Below are positions 8,451-16,116 of a DNA stretch of 64,000 nucleotides, one piece after another. The stretch's first letter is position 1, and each line of letters opens with the position of its first letter. The notes under the pieces were generated by a model. That model was not told the origin of the DNA, searched no databases, and saw only the letters and a program-made list of their open reading frames with translations. Location of the stretch: the NCBI RefSeq assembly GCF_019192735.1, contig NZ_JAHTKP010000012.1, positions 62,001-126,000 on the forward strand, given 5' to 3'. Origin of the DNA: Kitasatospora aureofaciens (lineage in GTDB: Bacteria; Actinomycetota; Actinomycetes; Streptomycetales; Streptomycetaceae). The translations under genes were made by a program, and so were the position numbers.

Positions 8451-9746
8451 GTGAGTGACGAAGCCTTCAGCGGGACCGGGCCCGGGGTCCGGTTCACCGC
8501 GGCCGATGAGGAGAAGAGACGTGGCGTCCGCCGGATGAAGACCATCGCGACCGGCCTGCTGGCCTTCGCGACCCTGGTCTTCGCCCTCGCCACCTGGGCC
8601 AAGGCGGCCGGCGCGGGCCCCTGGGCCGGATACGTGGCGGCCGCCGCCGAGGCGGGCATGGTCGGCGCGCTCGCCGACTGGTTCGCGGTGACGGCGCTGT
8701 TCCGCCGACCGTTCGGCCTGCCGATCCCGCACACCGCGATCATCCCGACCAAGAAGGACGCCTTCGGGCGCACGCTGGGCGAGTTCGTCGGGGAGAACTT
8801 CCTCTCCGGCCACGTGGTCCGCGGCCGGCTCGCCGCGCTCGGCATCGCCCGCCGGCTGGGGGAGTGGCTGGCCGCGCCGGGCAGCGCCGAGCGGGTCACC
8901 AAGGAGGCCTCGGCGGCGCTGCGCGGGGTGCTCGCGGTGCTCCGGGACGACGACGTGCAGGCGGTCGTCGGCGAGGCGGTGACCCGGCGGGCCGCGGCCA
9001 CCTCGGTGGCCGAGCCGATGGGCCGGATGCTGGGCAAGGTGGTCGCGGACGGCGGCCACCACGGCGTGGTCGACCTGGTGGCGGTCCGGGCGCACGGCTG
9101 GCTGACCGCCAACCACGAGGAGGTGATCCAGCGGGTCTCCCAGAAGACGCCCGGCTGGACGCCCAAGTTCATCGACCACCAGGTCGGCGAGCGCGTCTAC
9201 AAGGAGCTGATGCGGTTCGTCACCGACATCCGGGACGACCCCAACCACCCGGCCCGCGGGGCGATCGACAACTTCCTCGCAGACTTCGCGACCGAGCTGC
9301 AGACCGATCCGGAGACCATCGCCCGGGTCGAGCGGGCCAAGGTGGACCTGCTGGCCCGGCCCGAGGTGCAGGAGCTGATCGCCTCCACCTGGGCGGCCGT
9401 CCGCACCCTGGTGCTGAACGCGGCCGAGGACGAGGACAGCGAGCTGCGCCGGCGCATCCGCGAGGGCGTGCGGAGCTTCGGTGCGCGCCTGGCCACCGAC
9501 CCCAAGCTCCAGGCCAAGGTGGACGGCTGGCTCCAGGACGCCGCCCAGTACCTGGTCGACACCTATCGCGCCGAGATCACGTCGATCATCTCGGAGACGG
9601 TGGCGGGCTGGGACGCCGACGACGCCTCCCGCAAGATCGAGGCCAACGTCGGCCGCGACCTGCAGTTCATCCGGATCAACGGCACCGTGGTCGGCGCCAT
9701 GGCCGGGCTGCTCATCCACACCGTCGCGGTCGCCCTCGGGGGGTGA
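8451..9746 (+). CDS. DUF445 family membrane-associated protein
   Basis: A 431-residue protein of the DUF445 (YjiN-like) family, whose function is unknown. The N-terminal hydrophobic segment MKTIATGLLAFATLVFALATW (from about residue 29) and the signature GALADWFAVTALFRRPFGLPIPHTAIIP (about 69-96, key residues ADWFAV and HTAIIP) are typical. A second hydrophobic segment closes the protein. The body between them is a long helical region. The GTG at 8451 is preceded by CAGACT and 6 nt without a Shine-Dalgarno, so it may be leaderless. The adenosine deaminase gene follows after 66 nt. Confidence 0.85.
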   Translation: MSDEAFSGTGPGVRFTAADEEKRRGVRRMKTIATGLLAFATLVFALATWAKAAGAGPWAGYVAAAAEAGMVGALADWFAVTALFRRPFGLPIPHTAIIPTKKDAFGRTLGEFVGENFLSGHVVRGRLAALGIARRLGEWLAAPGSAERVTKEASAALRGVLAVLRDDDVQAVVGEAVTRRAAATSVAEPMGRMLGKVVADGGHHGVVDLVAVRAHGWLTANHEEVIQRVSQKTPGWTPKFIDHQVGERVYKELMRFVTDIRDDPNHPARGAIDNFLADFATELQTDPETIARVERAKVDLLARPEVQELIASTWAAVRTLVLNAAEDEDSELRRRIREGVRSFGARLATDPKLQAKVDGWLQDAAQYLVDTYRAEITSIISETVAGWDADDASRKIEANVGRDLQFIRINGTVVGAMAGLLIHTVAVALGG

Positions 9747-9812
9747 TCCGCGTTTCGGCCTATCCTTGCCAGCACTTGTCGATACGCGCGTAGAAGGAAG
9801 CAGGGAACCACC

Positions 9813-10883
9813 GTGGTCCAGCCGGACGGAAGTCGGATCGGAAACCTCACTGGCAACGGCGGCATCGAGGCGTTCATCGCCGGGATGCCCAAGGCGGAGC
9901 TGCACGTCCACCACGTCGGCTCGGCCTCGCCGCGCGTCGTCGCCGAGCTGGCCGCCCGCCACCGCGGCCAGTCGAAGGTGCCGACCGACCCGGCGGCGCT
10001 CGCCGAGTACTTCACCTTCACCGACTTCGCCCACTTCATCGAGGTCTACCTGAGCGTCGTCGACCTGATCCGCGACGCCGAGGACGTCCGCGCGCTCACC
10101 TACGGCGTGGCCGAGGACATGGCGCGCCAGAACATCCGGTACGCCGAGCTGACCATCACCCCGTACTCCTCGGTCAAGCGGGGCATCCCGGACGTCGCCT
10201 TCATGGAGGCGATCGAGGACGCCCGGCTGCGCGCCGAGAAGGAGCTCGGCGTCGTGCTGCGCTGGTGCTTCGACATCCCCGGTGAGGCCGGCCTGGAGGC
10301 CGCCGAGGTGACCGCCCGGCTCGCCACCGAGCTGGCCCCCGAGGGCCTGGTCAGCTTCGGCCTCGGCGGCCCGGAGATCGGCGTGCCGCGGCCGCAGTTC
10401 AAGCCGTACTTCGACCGGGCGCGGGCGGCCGGCCTGCGCAGCGTCCCGCACGCGGGCGAGACCACCGGGCCGGAGACGGTCTGGGACGCGATCCGGGTGC
10501 TCGGCGCCGAGCGCATCGGGCACGGCACGCAGTCGGTGAAGGACCCGGCGCTGCTGGACTACCTGGGCGAGCACCGGATCCCGCTGGAGGTCTGCCCGAC
10601 CTCCAACATCGCCACCCGGGCGGTGGAGCGGATCGAGGAGCACCCGATCAAGCGGATGGTGGACGCCGGGCTGCTGGTCACGATCAACAGCGACGACCCG
10701 CCGATGTTCGGCACCGACCTGAACACCGAGTACGCGGTGGCGGCGCGGCTGCTTGGCCTGGACGAGGCCGGGGTGGCGGCACTGGCGCGCAACGCGGTGG
10801 AGGCGTCGTTCCTGGACGTGGCCGGGAAGGCGCGGCTGGTGCAGGAGATCGACGCGTACCTGGCCGGGTGGCAGCAGGGCTGA
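9813..10883 (+). CDS. add: Adenosine deaminase-like amidohydrolase
   Basis: A 356-residue TIM-barrel metallohydrolase expected to deaminate adenosine or a related purine. Zinc ligands are visible: HVH (H31, H33), PHAGE with H213 and the catalytic glutamate, GHG (about 237-239) and the two aspartates in NSDDPPMFG (D294, D295). The first motif reads LHVHHVGS rather than the textbook LHxHLDGS, and so lacks its aspartate. This matches a streptomycete subgroup, so the substrate might not be adenosine itself. GTG start with GAAGGAAG upstream. Confidence 0.82.
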   Translation: MVQPDGSRIGNLTGNGGIEAFIAGMPKAELHVHHVGSASPRVVAELAARHRGQSKVPTDPAALAEYFTFTDFAHFIEVYLSVVDLIRDAEDVRALTYGVAEDMARQNIRYAELTITPYSSVKRGIPDVAFMEAIEDARLRAEKELGVVLRWCFDIPGEAGLEAAEVTARLATELAPEGLVSFGLGGPEIGVPRPQFKPYFDRARAAGLRSVPHAGETTGPETVWDAIRVLGAERIGHGTQSVKDPALLDYLGEHRIPLEVCPTSNIATRAVERIEEHPIKRMVDAGLLVTINSDDPPMFGTDLNTEYAVAARLLGLDEAGVAALARNAVEASFLDVAGKARLVQEIDAYLAGWQQG

Positions 10884-10901
10884 AGCCTTCTGTTTTACCT
10901 G

Positions 10902-10941
10902 GTGAACCGCCCTGTCGGCCTCGGCCGGCAGGGCGGTTCAC
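10902..10941 (+). terminator. Strong hairpin terminator after the deaminase gene
   Basis: GTGAACCGCCCTGTCGGCC (10902-10920) pairs with 10923-10941, giving a 19-bp stem with one G-U pair and a tiny loop. It begins 18 nt after the deaminase stop. There is no long U tract, which is usual in high-GC actinobacteria. Confidence 0.85.
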
Positions 10942-10948
10942 TGTTGTC

Positions 10949-11009
10949 TGGCGCCACTCGTTCAGATGGTGGCACCATTGTGGCGCCAAAAGTGCTCGAC
11001 ATGGCGCCA
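10949..11009. promoter_or_regulatory. Operator array: four TGGCGCCA-type sites phased 21/11/21 bp
   Basis: Perfect or near-perfect palindromes lie at 10949-10956 (TGGCGCCA), 10970-10977 (TGGCACCA), 10981-10988 (TGGCGCCA) and 11002-11009 (TGGCGCCA inside ATGGCGCCAT). Centre-to-centre distances are 21, 11 and 21 bp, whole numbers of helix turns, so all sites face the same side. The last site lies between the -35 and -10 boxes of the downstream ribbon-helix-helix gene. Autorepression by that protein is the simplest reading, as inference. Confidence 0.75.
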
Positions 11010-11030
11010 TCGCTGTGCCATGCTCTAGCC
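10996..11030 (+). promoter_or_regulatory. Promoter of the RHH gene, probably leaderless
   Basis: TCGACA (10996-11001) matches TTGACA at five of six positions. A 17-bp spacer leads to CATGCT (11019-11024), and the ATG is 6 nt further on. No Shine-Dalgarno is present. Confidence 0.6.
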
Positions 11031-11579
11031 ATGGACCTCACGCCGTACGTCGAAAACCTTCGGAACGAGCTCGCGGTGGCCGCGGGCACGGGCGGGGAAG
11101 AAGCCCGTGCGCTGGCCGAGCGGCTGACGCTGCCGCTGGAGTCGGCCGTGCGGCTCACCCTGCTCAACGCGCTCTCGGCCGCCATGAGCGAGATCACCCG
11201 GGATCTCGCCCCGGGCTCGGTGGACGTGCGGCTGCGCGGGCTCGACCCCGAGTTCGTGGTCACGGTACCGCCCGGCGCCGATGCCTTCCACGGAGATGTG
11301 CCGCCCGTGGTGCCACCGGTGGCTCCGATGGCACCATCGGTGCCGCCGGTGGTGCCGGAGGCGGACGAGAGCGGCACCGCCCGGATCAACCTCCGCCTCC
11401 CGGCCCACCTCAAGGCCCGGGCCGAGGACGCGGCCGGGCAGGAGGGCCTCTCCCTCAACGCCTGGCTGGTCCGGGCCGTCGCCGGCGCGCTGGAGGGCGG
11501 TGAGCCGGCCGCCCGCCCGGCGGCTCAACCGGCCGCGCGCACCCGCCGCGGCCAGGGCTTCACCGGCTGGGTCCACTAA
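11031..11579 (+). CDS. Ribbon-helix-helix (HicB/Arc-like) regulator with N-terminal helical domain
   Basis: A 182-residue protein. Residues 117-155 (ARINLRLPAHLKARAEDAA, then SLNAWLVRAVAGAL) form an Arc/HicB-type ribbon-helix-helix, in which the strand TARINLRLP would enter the DNA groove. Residues 1-80 form a separate helical domain of unknown role. A Pro/Val linker (about 88-110) built from seven-residue repeats joins the two. The protein lacks the N-terminal HicB fold and no HicA partner is present, so it is more likely a transcription factor than an antitoxin. It precedes a DUF4097 gene and a DrrAB-like exporter, and the phased operator array lies in its promoter. Confidence 0.78.
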   Translation: MDLTPYVENLRNELAVAAGTGGEEARALAERLTLPLESAVRLTLLNALSAAMSEITRDLAPGSVDVRLRGLDPEFVVTVPPGADAFHGDVPPVVPPVAPMAPSVPPVVPEADESGTARINLRLPAHLKARAEDAAGQEGLSLNAWLVRAVAGALEGGEPAARPAAQPAARTRRGQGFTGWVH

Positions 11580-11654
11580 CGCTTCTTCCGTCACAACGTC
11601 ACCCCCGCTCCGACCAGCGGGAACACCCATCAGAGTCAAGAGGACGGGACAGCC

Positions 11655-12491
11655 ATGCCTACGTACGAGACCGACGGACCGATCTCCGCCATCCTCGAAT
11701 TCGACATCGGCTCGGTGCGGATCTGCGCGAGCAAGCGCACCGACACCGTGGTCGCGGTCCAGCCCGGCAACGCCGCCGAGGAGGCGGACGTCAAGGCCGC
11801 TCAGCAGACCCAGGTCGCCTACTCCGGCGGCCGGCTCACCCTCAAGGGCCCGAAGAAGCGCTCGCCGTTCGGCCGGACGGGCTCCATCGACGTCCTGATC
11901 GAGCTGCCGGCGGGCTCGGAGATCCACGGCGACGCCCCGATGGCGGACTTCCTCACCGAGGGCCCGCTCGGCGAGTGCCGGCTGAAGACGTCCCTCGGTC
12001 GGATCCAGATCGACCAGGCCGCGAGCGTGTGGCTCAAGACCGACCACGGCGACATCCGCCTGGGCACGGCCACCGGGGACGCCGAGGTGTACGGCTCCGG
12101 CCGGATCACGATCGGCGCGGTCGAGGGCGGGCTGACGGTCAAGAACAGCACCGGCGACACCGAGATCGACGAGGTCCACGGGGAGCTGACGGCCAACGCC
12201 TCCATGGGCCGCATCCACGTGGGCGTCGCCGAGGCCGGCGTCGACGCCAAGACGGCGCAGGGCCCCATCCGGATCGGCCGGGTCGCGCGCGGCCAGGTCA
12301 CCCTGCAGACCAGCCTGGGAGACCTGGAGGTCGGCATCGCGCAGGGCACGGCGGCCTGGCTCGACGTGCACAGCAAGGTCGGCACCCTGCGCAACTCGCT
12401 CGGCACGGCCGATGGCCCCGGCGAGGCCCGGGAGACCGTCGAGGTCCGCGGCCGCACCCAGTGCGGCGACATCGTGATCCGGAGGGCGTGA
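11655..12491 (+). CDS. DUF4097 beta-strand repeat protein
   Basis: A 278-residue protein made of repeating short strands with the pattern G-x-I/V-x-I/V. Examples are LKTSLGRIQI, LKTDHGDIRLG, VKNSTGDTEID, ANASMGRIHVG and LQTSLGDLEVG. This is the right-handed beta-helix-like DUF4097 pattern. No signal peptide or membrane segment is visible, so it is probably cytoplasmic. Its stop overlaps the ABC ATPase start (TGATG), which ties it to the exporter. Its molecular role is unknown. In Firmicutes DUF4097 proteins accompany envelope-stress systems, so a sensing or scaffolding role is only a guess. Confidence 0.82.
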   Translation: MPTYETDGPISAILEFDIGSVRICASKRTDTVVAVQPGNAAEEADVKAAQQTQVAYSGGRLTLKGPKKRSPFGRTGSIDVLIELPAGSEIHGDAPMADFLTEGPLGECRLKTSLGRIQIDQAASVWLKTDHGDIRLGTATGDAEVYGSGRITIGAVEGGLTVKNSTGDTEIDEVHGELTANASMGRIHVGVAEAGVDAKTAQGPIRIGRVARGQVTLQTSLGDLEVGIAQGTAAWLDVHSKVGTLRNSLGTADGPGEARETVEVRGRTQCGDIVIRRA

Positions 12492-13426
12492 TGGTGGCGA
12501 TCTCGGCGGTCGGACTGACCAAGTCCTACGGCGACAAGGCCGTGCTGAACGGCATCGACCTGACGATCCCGGCAGGCAGCGTGTTCGCCCTGCTCGGTCC
12601 GAACGGGGCCGGCAAGACCACCACCGTGCAGATCCTCTCCACCCTGATCCCCGCCGACGGCGGGGTGGCCCGGGTGGCCGGGCACGACCTGGTCCGGGAG
12701 GCCGACGGGGTCCGGAAGGCGATCGGGGTGACCGGCCAGTTCTCGGCGGTGGACAACCTGCTCACCGCCGAGGAGAACCTGCTGCTGATGGCGGACCTCA
12801 ACCACCTCCGCCGTCGGGAGGGGCGGAGGCGAGCAGAGGACTTGCTGCGGCGCTTCGACCTCACCGAGGCCGCGCGCAAGCCGGTCGCCACCTTCTCCGG
12901 CGGCATGCGGCGCAAGCTCGACCTCGCGATGACGCTGGTCGGCGACCCGAAGGTGATCTTTCTGGACGAGCCGACCACCGGGCTGGACCCGCGCAGCCGG
13001 CGCACCATGTGGGAGATCATCCGCGGGCTGGTCGCCGACCACGGGGTGACGATCTTCCTCACCACGCAGTACCTGGAGGAGGCGGACCAACTCGCCGACC
13101 GGATAGCCGTCCTGGACGGCGGGCGGATCGTCGCCGAGGGCACGGCCGAGGAGCTGAAGCGGATCGTGCCCGGTGGGCGGATCCGGGTGCAGTTCGCGGA
13201 CACCGTCCAACTCGGTGCGGCGGCGGCGCTGTTCGACTACGCCACGGCGGACGCCGAGGCGCTGCGGCTGGACATCCCTGGCGACAACTCGGTGATCACG
13301 GTGAAGGCCGTGCTGGACGCGCTCGACAACGCGTCGGTGCGGGCGGAGTCGCTGACGGTCGAGACTCCGGACCTGGACGACGTGTTCCTCATGCTGACGG
13401 GATCGACGGGGGTGGGTGTGCGATGA
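12491..13426 (+). CDS. DrrA-type ABC exporter ATP-binding protein
   Basis: A 311-residue ATPase of the daunorubicin-resistance (DrrA) subfamily. It has Walker A GPNGAGKT (36-43), signature SGGMRRK, Walker B FLDEPTTGLD and the characteristic LTTQYLEEAD, where glutamine replaces the usual switch histidine. The C-terminal domain is the DrrA type. The start overlaps the DUF4097 stop. The stop overlaps the permease start (ATGA). A role in expelling an amphiphilic compound is likely from family knowledge. The substrate is not evident. Confidence 0.92.
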   Translation: MVAISAVGLTKSYGDKAVLNGIDLTIPAGSVFALLGPNGAGKTTTVQILSTLIPADGGVARVAGHDLVREADGVRKAIGVTGQFSAVDNLLTAEENLLLMADLNHLRRREGRRRAEDLLRRFDLTEAARKPVATFSGGMRRKLDLAMTLVGDPKVIFLDEPTTGLDPRSRRTMWEIIRGLVADHGVTIFLTTQYLEEADQLADRIAVLDGGRIVAEGTAEELKRIVPGGRIRVQFADTVQLGAAAALFDYATADAEALRLDIPGDNSVITVKAVLDALDNASVRAESLTVETPDLDDVFLMLTGSTGVGVR

Positions 13427-14193
13427 GTGCCTCGGTGAGTTACGCGGTCAGCGACTCGCTGACCATGCTGCGGCGGAATCTGAAGCACGCGCTGCGGTAT
13501 CCGGCGATGACCTTCTCGGTCGTGATGATGCCGGTGATGATCCTGCTGCTCTTCAACTACGCCTATGGGGACGCGTTGGGAGCGGGGATCGGGGGCGGGA
13601 GCTACATCGACTACGTGACCCCGGGGATCGTGCTGATGGCGGCGACGGCGGGGTCGGTGGCCACGGCGGTGGGCGTGTGCGTCGACATGACCGAGGGGAT
13701 CGTCAACCGGTTCCGGACGATGGCGATTTCGCGGTCGGCGTTCCTGGCGGGGCATGTGGTCGGGAGCGTGATACAGACGGTGATCGCGCTGGTCCTGGTG
13801 ATCGGTGCGGCCTTCGCGATGGGGTTCCGGTCGAGTGCCGGGCCGGTGGAGTGGCTGGCGGCGATCGGGCTCCTGGTCTTCGTGATTCTGGCGCTGACCT
13901 GGATCTCGGCGGGGATCGGGCTGGTGGCGAAGACGCCGGAGAGCGCGAGCAACACGCCGCTGCCGCTGACGTTCCTGCCGTTCATCGGCAGCGCGATCGT
14001 CCCGCCCGACTCGATGCCGACGGCACTGCGCTGGTTCGCCGAGTACCAGCCGTTCACGCCGATCATCGAGACCCTGCGGGGGCTGCTGATGGGCACCCCG
14101 ATCGGCAACAGCGCGTGGAGCGCGCTGGCGTGGTGCACCGGGCTGACGCTGCTCGGCTACTTCTGGTCGAGGAGCGTCTTCTACCGGCGGTGA
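13423..14193 (+). CDS. DrrB-type ABC-2 exporter permease
   Basis: A 256-residue six-helix permease that pairs with the preceding ATPase. It starts with MSASVSYAVSDSLTMLRRNLKHALRYP and contains the family segment GIVNRFRTMAISRSAFLAGHV. The ATG overlaps the ATPase stop by 4 nt. It ends the RHH-DUF4097-ABC operon, and a strong terminator follows 22 nt later. Confidence 0.92.
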   Translation: MSASVSYAVSDSLTMLRRNLKHALRYPAMTFSVVMMPVMILLLFNYAYGDALGAGIGGGSYIDYVTPGIVLMAATAGSVATAVGVCVDMTEGIVNRFRTMAISRSAFLAGHVVGSVIQTVIALVLVIGAAFAMGFRSSAGPVEWLAAIGLLVFVILALTWISAGIGLVAKTPESASNTPLPLTFLPFIGSAIVPPDSMPTALRWFAEYQPFTPIIETLRGLLMGTPIGNSAWSALAWCTGLTLLGYFWSRSVFYRR

Positions 14194-14215
14194 CAGGGGT
14201 ACGGCCGGTAGGCCG

Positions 14216-14249
14216 GAGGCCCGGGCGACGAAACCGTCGCCCGGGCCTC
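14216..14249. terminator. Bidirectional terminator between converging operons
   Basis: A perfect 15-bp stem (14216-14230 with 14235-14249) closes on an AAAC loop. It lies between the end of the DrrB-like gene and the end of the DUF2071 gene. Confidence 0.85.
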
Positions 14250-14332
14250 ACGGCTCGTCGCGCGCTGATGCTCCCGCAGCCCTCGGCCGGCAGGTGCCCC
14301 TCGGGCGGACGACGGGCGTCCGAAGTCGAGCC

Positions 14333-15055
14333 TCAGGCGGTGGCCATGGTCGGCAGGGGCTGCCAGCGGGCGGGGAGGTCGCGCATGAGCAGGGCGGAAT
14401 CCAGGGTGGCGCTGCCGGGCGGGAAGCGGTCTGGGTCGTCGAAGAAGGAGGATTCGACGGACAGGGGGCGGCAGGTCTCCATGTGCCAGGCGTCGGTGTT
14501 CAGGGTCATGCCGTCCAGGTGGTGGTGCCGGGTGGCGGAGTAGCCCTTGCTGCCGCCGCGGAAGAAGGCAGAGGCCTCGGCCAGGTTGGTGAAGAGGGTG
14601 CTGTCGGTGAGGCTTTCGGTGACGGCGACGGTGGCGCGGACCTGGGTGGTGCGGTCCCGGCTGGCGTAGGCGATGTCGAGGCGGTCGGGCGTCTCGCGCA
14701 CGTCGAAGTCGGCGCGGTGGTGCACACCGGGGAACAGGCGCCCGCCGACCAGGGTGCTGAGCCGGGAGGTGGTGTCGCGGCGCGGGATGTAGACCCCGGT
14801 CTCGACACCGTGCGGGCCGTCCCACTCGACGGCGATCCGGTGGGCGGCGTTCTCACTGCGCAGGCCGGTACGGAAGGGAGCCCAGGCCGGCCGCACGTCG
14901 CCGAGCCGGATGAGGCAGATGCCGGCGACGGCATGGCCGCGGATGAGTTGCGGGCGCAGGGGCGCGGGCAGGAGGCGGGCGGCGATGCCGGGGTCCACGC
15001 GGTAGTTGACGAGGAGACGGCGCTCGACGGTGCTGGCGACGTTCGGCTGGATCAC
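14333..15055 (-). CDS. DUF2071 (YqjF-like) family protein
   Basis: A 240-residue protein with features of DUF2071: RRLLVNYRVDP near the start, LPAPLRPQLIRGHAVAGICLIRLGDVRPA, then the internal GVETGVYIPRRDT. The function is unknown; the fold is related to acetoacetate decarboxylase. I chose GTG 15055 because GGAAAG, inside the end of the upstream gene, lies 12 nt before it. The frame is open much further upstream, but that stretch overlaps other genes. It is the second gene of a two-gene operon with the small membrane protein at 15064-15285. Confidence 0.72.
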   Translation of the reverse strand: MIQPNVASTVERRLLVNYRVDPGIAARLLPAPLRPQLIRGHAVAGICLIRLGDVRPAWAPFRTGLRSENAAHRIAVEWDGPHGVETGVYIPRRDTTSRLSTLVGGRLFPGVHHRADFDVRETPDRLDIAYASRDRTTQVRATVAVTESLTDSTLFTNLAEASAFFRGGSKGYSATRHHHLDGMTLNTDAWHMETCRPLSVESSFFDDPDRFPPGSATLDSALLMRDLPARWQPLPTMATA

Positions 15056-15063
15056 GGTGATGT

Positions 15064-15285
15064 TCAGCTTTCCGTAGGCGCGGAGATCCACTTTCGGAGG
15101 ACGAGGCAGGCCGGGATCGGTGCGACCAGCATGGAGAGCATCCACAGGCCGACGCTGGCGGGGGAGTAGATGTAGTACTGCCAGCGGGCCGGTAGCAGCG
15201 CCGGCAGGAACAGCAGTGCGATCAGCGCCAGCCAGGTCCCGAACACCACAATGACCACGCGGGCGAAGGCGATGAAACAGCCCAT
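15064..15285 (-). CDS. Small two-helix membrane protein
   Basis: A 73-residue protein with two hydrophobic helices: about residues 5-28 (ARVVIVVFGTWLALIALLFL) and 43-62 (VGLWMLSMLVAPIPACLVL). GAGGGGGGACC precedes ATG. Its stop codon lies 8 nt before the DUF2071 start, so the two are probably co-translated. I do not recognise a named family. The palindromic operator candidate at 15347-15360 lies 62 nt upstream. Confidence 0.7.
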   Translation of the reverse strand: MGCFIAFARVVIVVFGTWLALIALLFLPALLPARWQYYIYSPASVGLWMLSMLVAPIPACLVLRKWISAPTES

Positions 15286-15331
15286 GGTCCCCCCTCAGGG
15301 CCGTCACCAGGCGCGGCCCGTCCATGAGGAC

Positions 15332-15360
15332 ATCATCGCAGGATATTTGAACGCGTTCAA
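15332..15360 (-). promoter_or_regulatory. Promoter with TetR-type palindrome TTGAACGCGTTCAA
   Basis: A perfect 14-bp palindrome (15347-15360) overlaps a possible -35 box. On the minus strand TTGAAC is followed by a 17-bp spacer and GATGAT (15332-15337). TTGAAC/GTTCAA palindromes are common TetR-family operators. No TetR gene is in this window, so the regulator would act from elsewhere. Confidence 0.55.
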
Positions 15361-15516
15361 TACCGGCCCGGCGGCAGCCCGGCGCGCCGAGGACTTGGCG
15401 ATCGATGTGGTCCACGCCCTGGGGTTCAGGTTCGAGGGCGGCGAAAGGCCGGCCGGATAGGCGGGCCCCCGCGCCCGGTTGGGGCGCGGGGGCCTGGTGG
15501 TGGTGCTCGTTACTCG

Positions 15517-15906
15517 TTACCAGCGGTCGATGCCCATCGCGTTGGCCGCGCTGTGGATGGCGTTGTAGTGGGCGATCGACATGTCGGACTTCTTGTCCTT
15601 GGCGGGAAGCTTCTTGTCCGCCGCCCGGAACTCGTCCCGGGCGGAGGCGAGGAGCGAGGTGCCGTAGGAGACGGGGACGTCGTTCTTGCCGTGGATGGGG
15701 TGGGACTTGGCGGCCGTCTGACTGCCGGCCTGAGCGAGGATGCTGCGGGCCTGGTTGTAGGCGGCGGCCTTGACGGTGCTGGGATTGCGGGTCTGGGCGT
15801 GGGTGGCGGTCGAGGTCCCGGCAGCCACGGCAGCAGGGGTGGCGGCGGCACCGAGCGCCGCTACGGTCGCAACGGTCACGAGCACGTTTCGCATGGTGGT
15901 GTTCAT
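15517..15906 (-). CDS. Small secreted protein of unknown function
   Basis: A 129-residue protein with a clear signal peptide (RNVLVTVATVAALGAAATPAAVAAG, cleavage near AAVAA-GT). The mature part is Ala/Lys-rich, with SLLASARDEFRAADKKL and SIAHYNAIHSAANAMGIDRW. No cysteines or known domain are visible. The start could be Met1 (15906) or Met5 (15894); neither has a convincing Shine-Dalgarno. It follows the DUF397 gene by 21 nt on the same strand. Confidence 0.65.
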   Translation of the reverse strand: MNTTMRNVLVTVATVAALGAAATPAAVAAGTSTATHAQTRNPSTVKAAAYNQARSILAQAGSQTAAKSHPIHGKNDVPVSYGTSLLASARDEFRAADKKLPAKDKKSDMSIAHYNAIHSAANAMGIDRW

Positions 15907-15927
15907 GGGAGTCTCGATACCCTGGCT

Positions 15928-16113
15928 TTACACGTCGAACTCGCCCGCCCGGATGGCGGCGACGAGATCGCGCCATTCGTCGGTGGTGAGTTGGGCGATG
16001 GCGGAGGGCTGGAGGCTGCTGCGTACGTAGACGGCGTCGCCTGAGGCGGCTACCTCCGGGCAGTTGCCGGAATTGGCGCAAGCGGCGGGGCGCATCCAAG
16101 GCAGGTTCTCCAT
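15928..16113 (-). CDS. DUF397 domain protein
   Basis: A 61-residue protein matching DUF397. The hallmark segments are CANSGNCPEVA, DAVYVRSS and TTDEWRDLVAAIRAGEFD. AAGGAG lies within the end of the upstream XRE gene, 3 nt away, so the two are co-translated. In Streptomyces such small proteins are encoded beside XRE/DUF5753 regulators and are thought to form a regulatory pair with them. Its partner here is the gene at 16117-16962. Confidence 0.85.
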   Translation of the reverse strand: MENLPWMRPAACANSGNCPEVAASGDAVYVRSSLQPSAIAQLTTDEWRDLVAAIRAGEFDV

Positions 16114-16116
16114 CGG

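Noticed and set aside
7122..10643. A 1173-residue minus-strand frame across the dehydrogenase, DUF445 and deaminase genes
   Set aside because: Its composition is His/Arg/Gln/Pro/Gly-rich with no recognisable domain and it covers three real genes on the other strand.
10902..11030. An upstream extension of the RHH gene
   Set aside because: The added codons run through the deaminase terminator and the promoter/operator region.
11031..11579. A HicAB toxin-antitoxin module
   Set aside because: Only the ribbon-helix-helix part resembles HicB. The HicB-type N-terminal fold and a HicA partner are absent.
15251..15460. A 69-residue plus-strand frame over the DUF2071 operon promoter
   Set aside because: It has no ribosome-binding site, overlaps the start of the small membrane protein and contains the palindromic operator.
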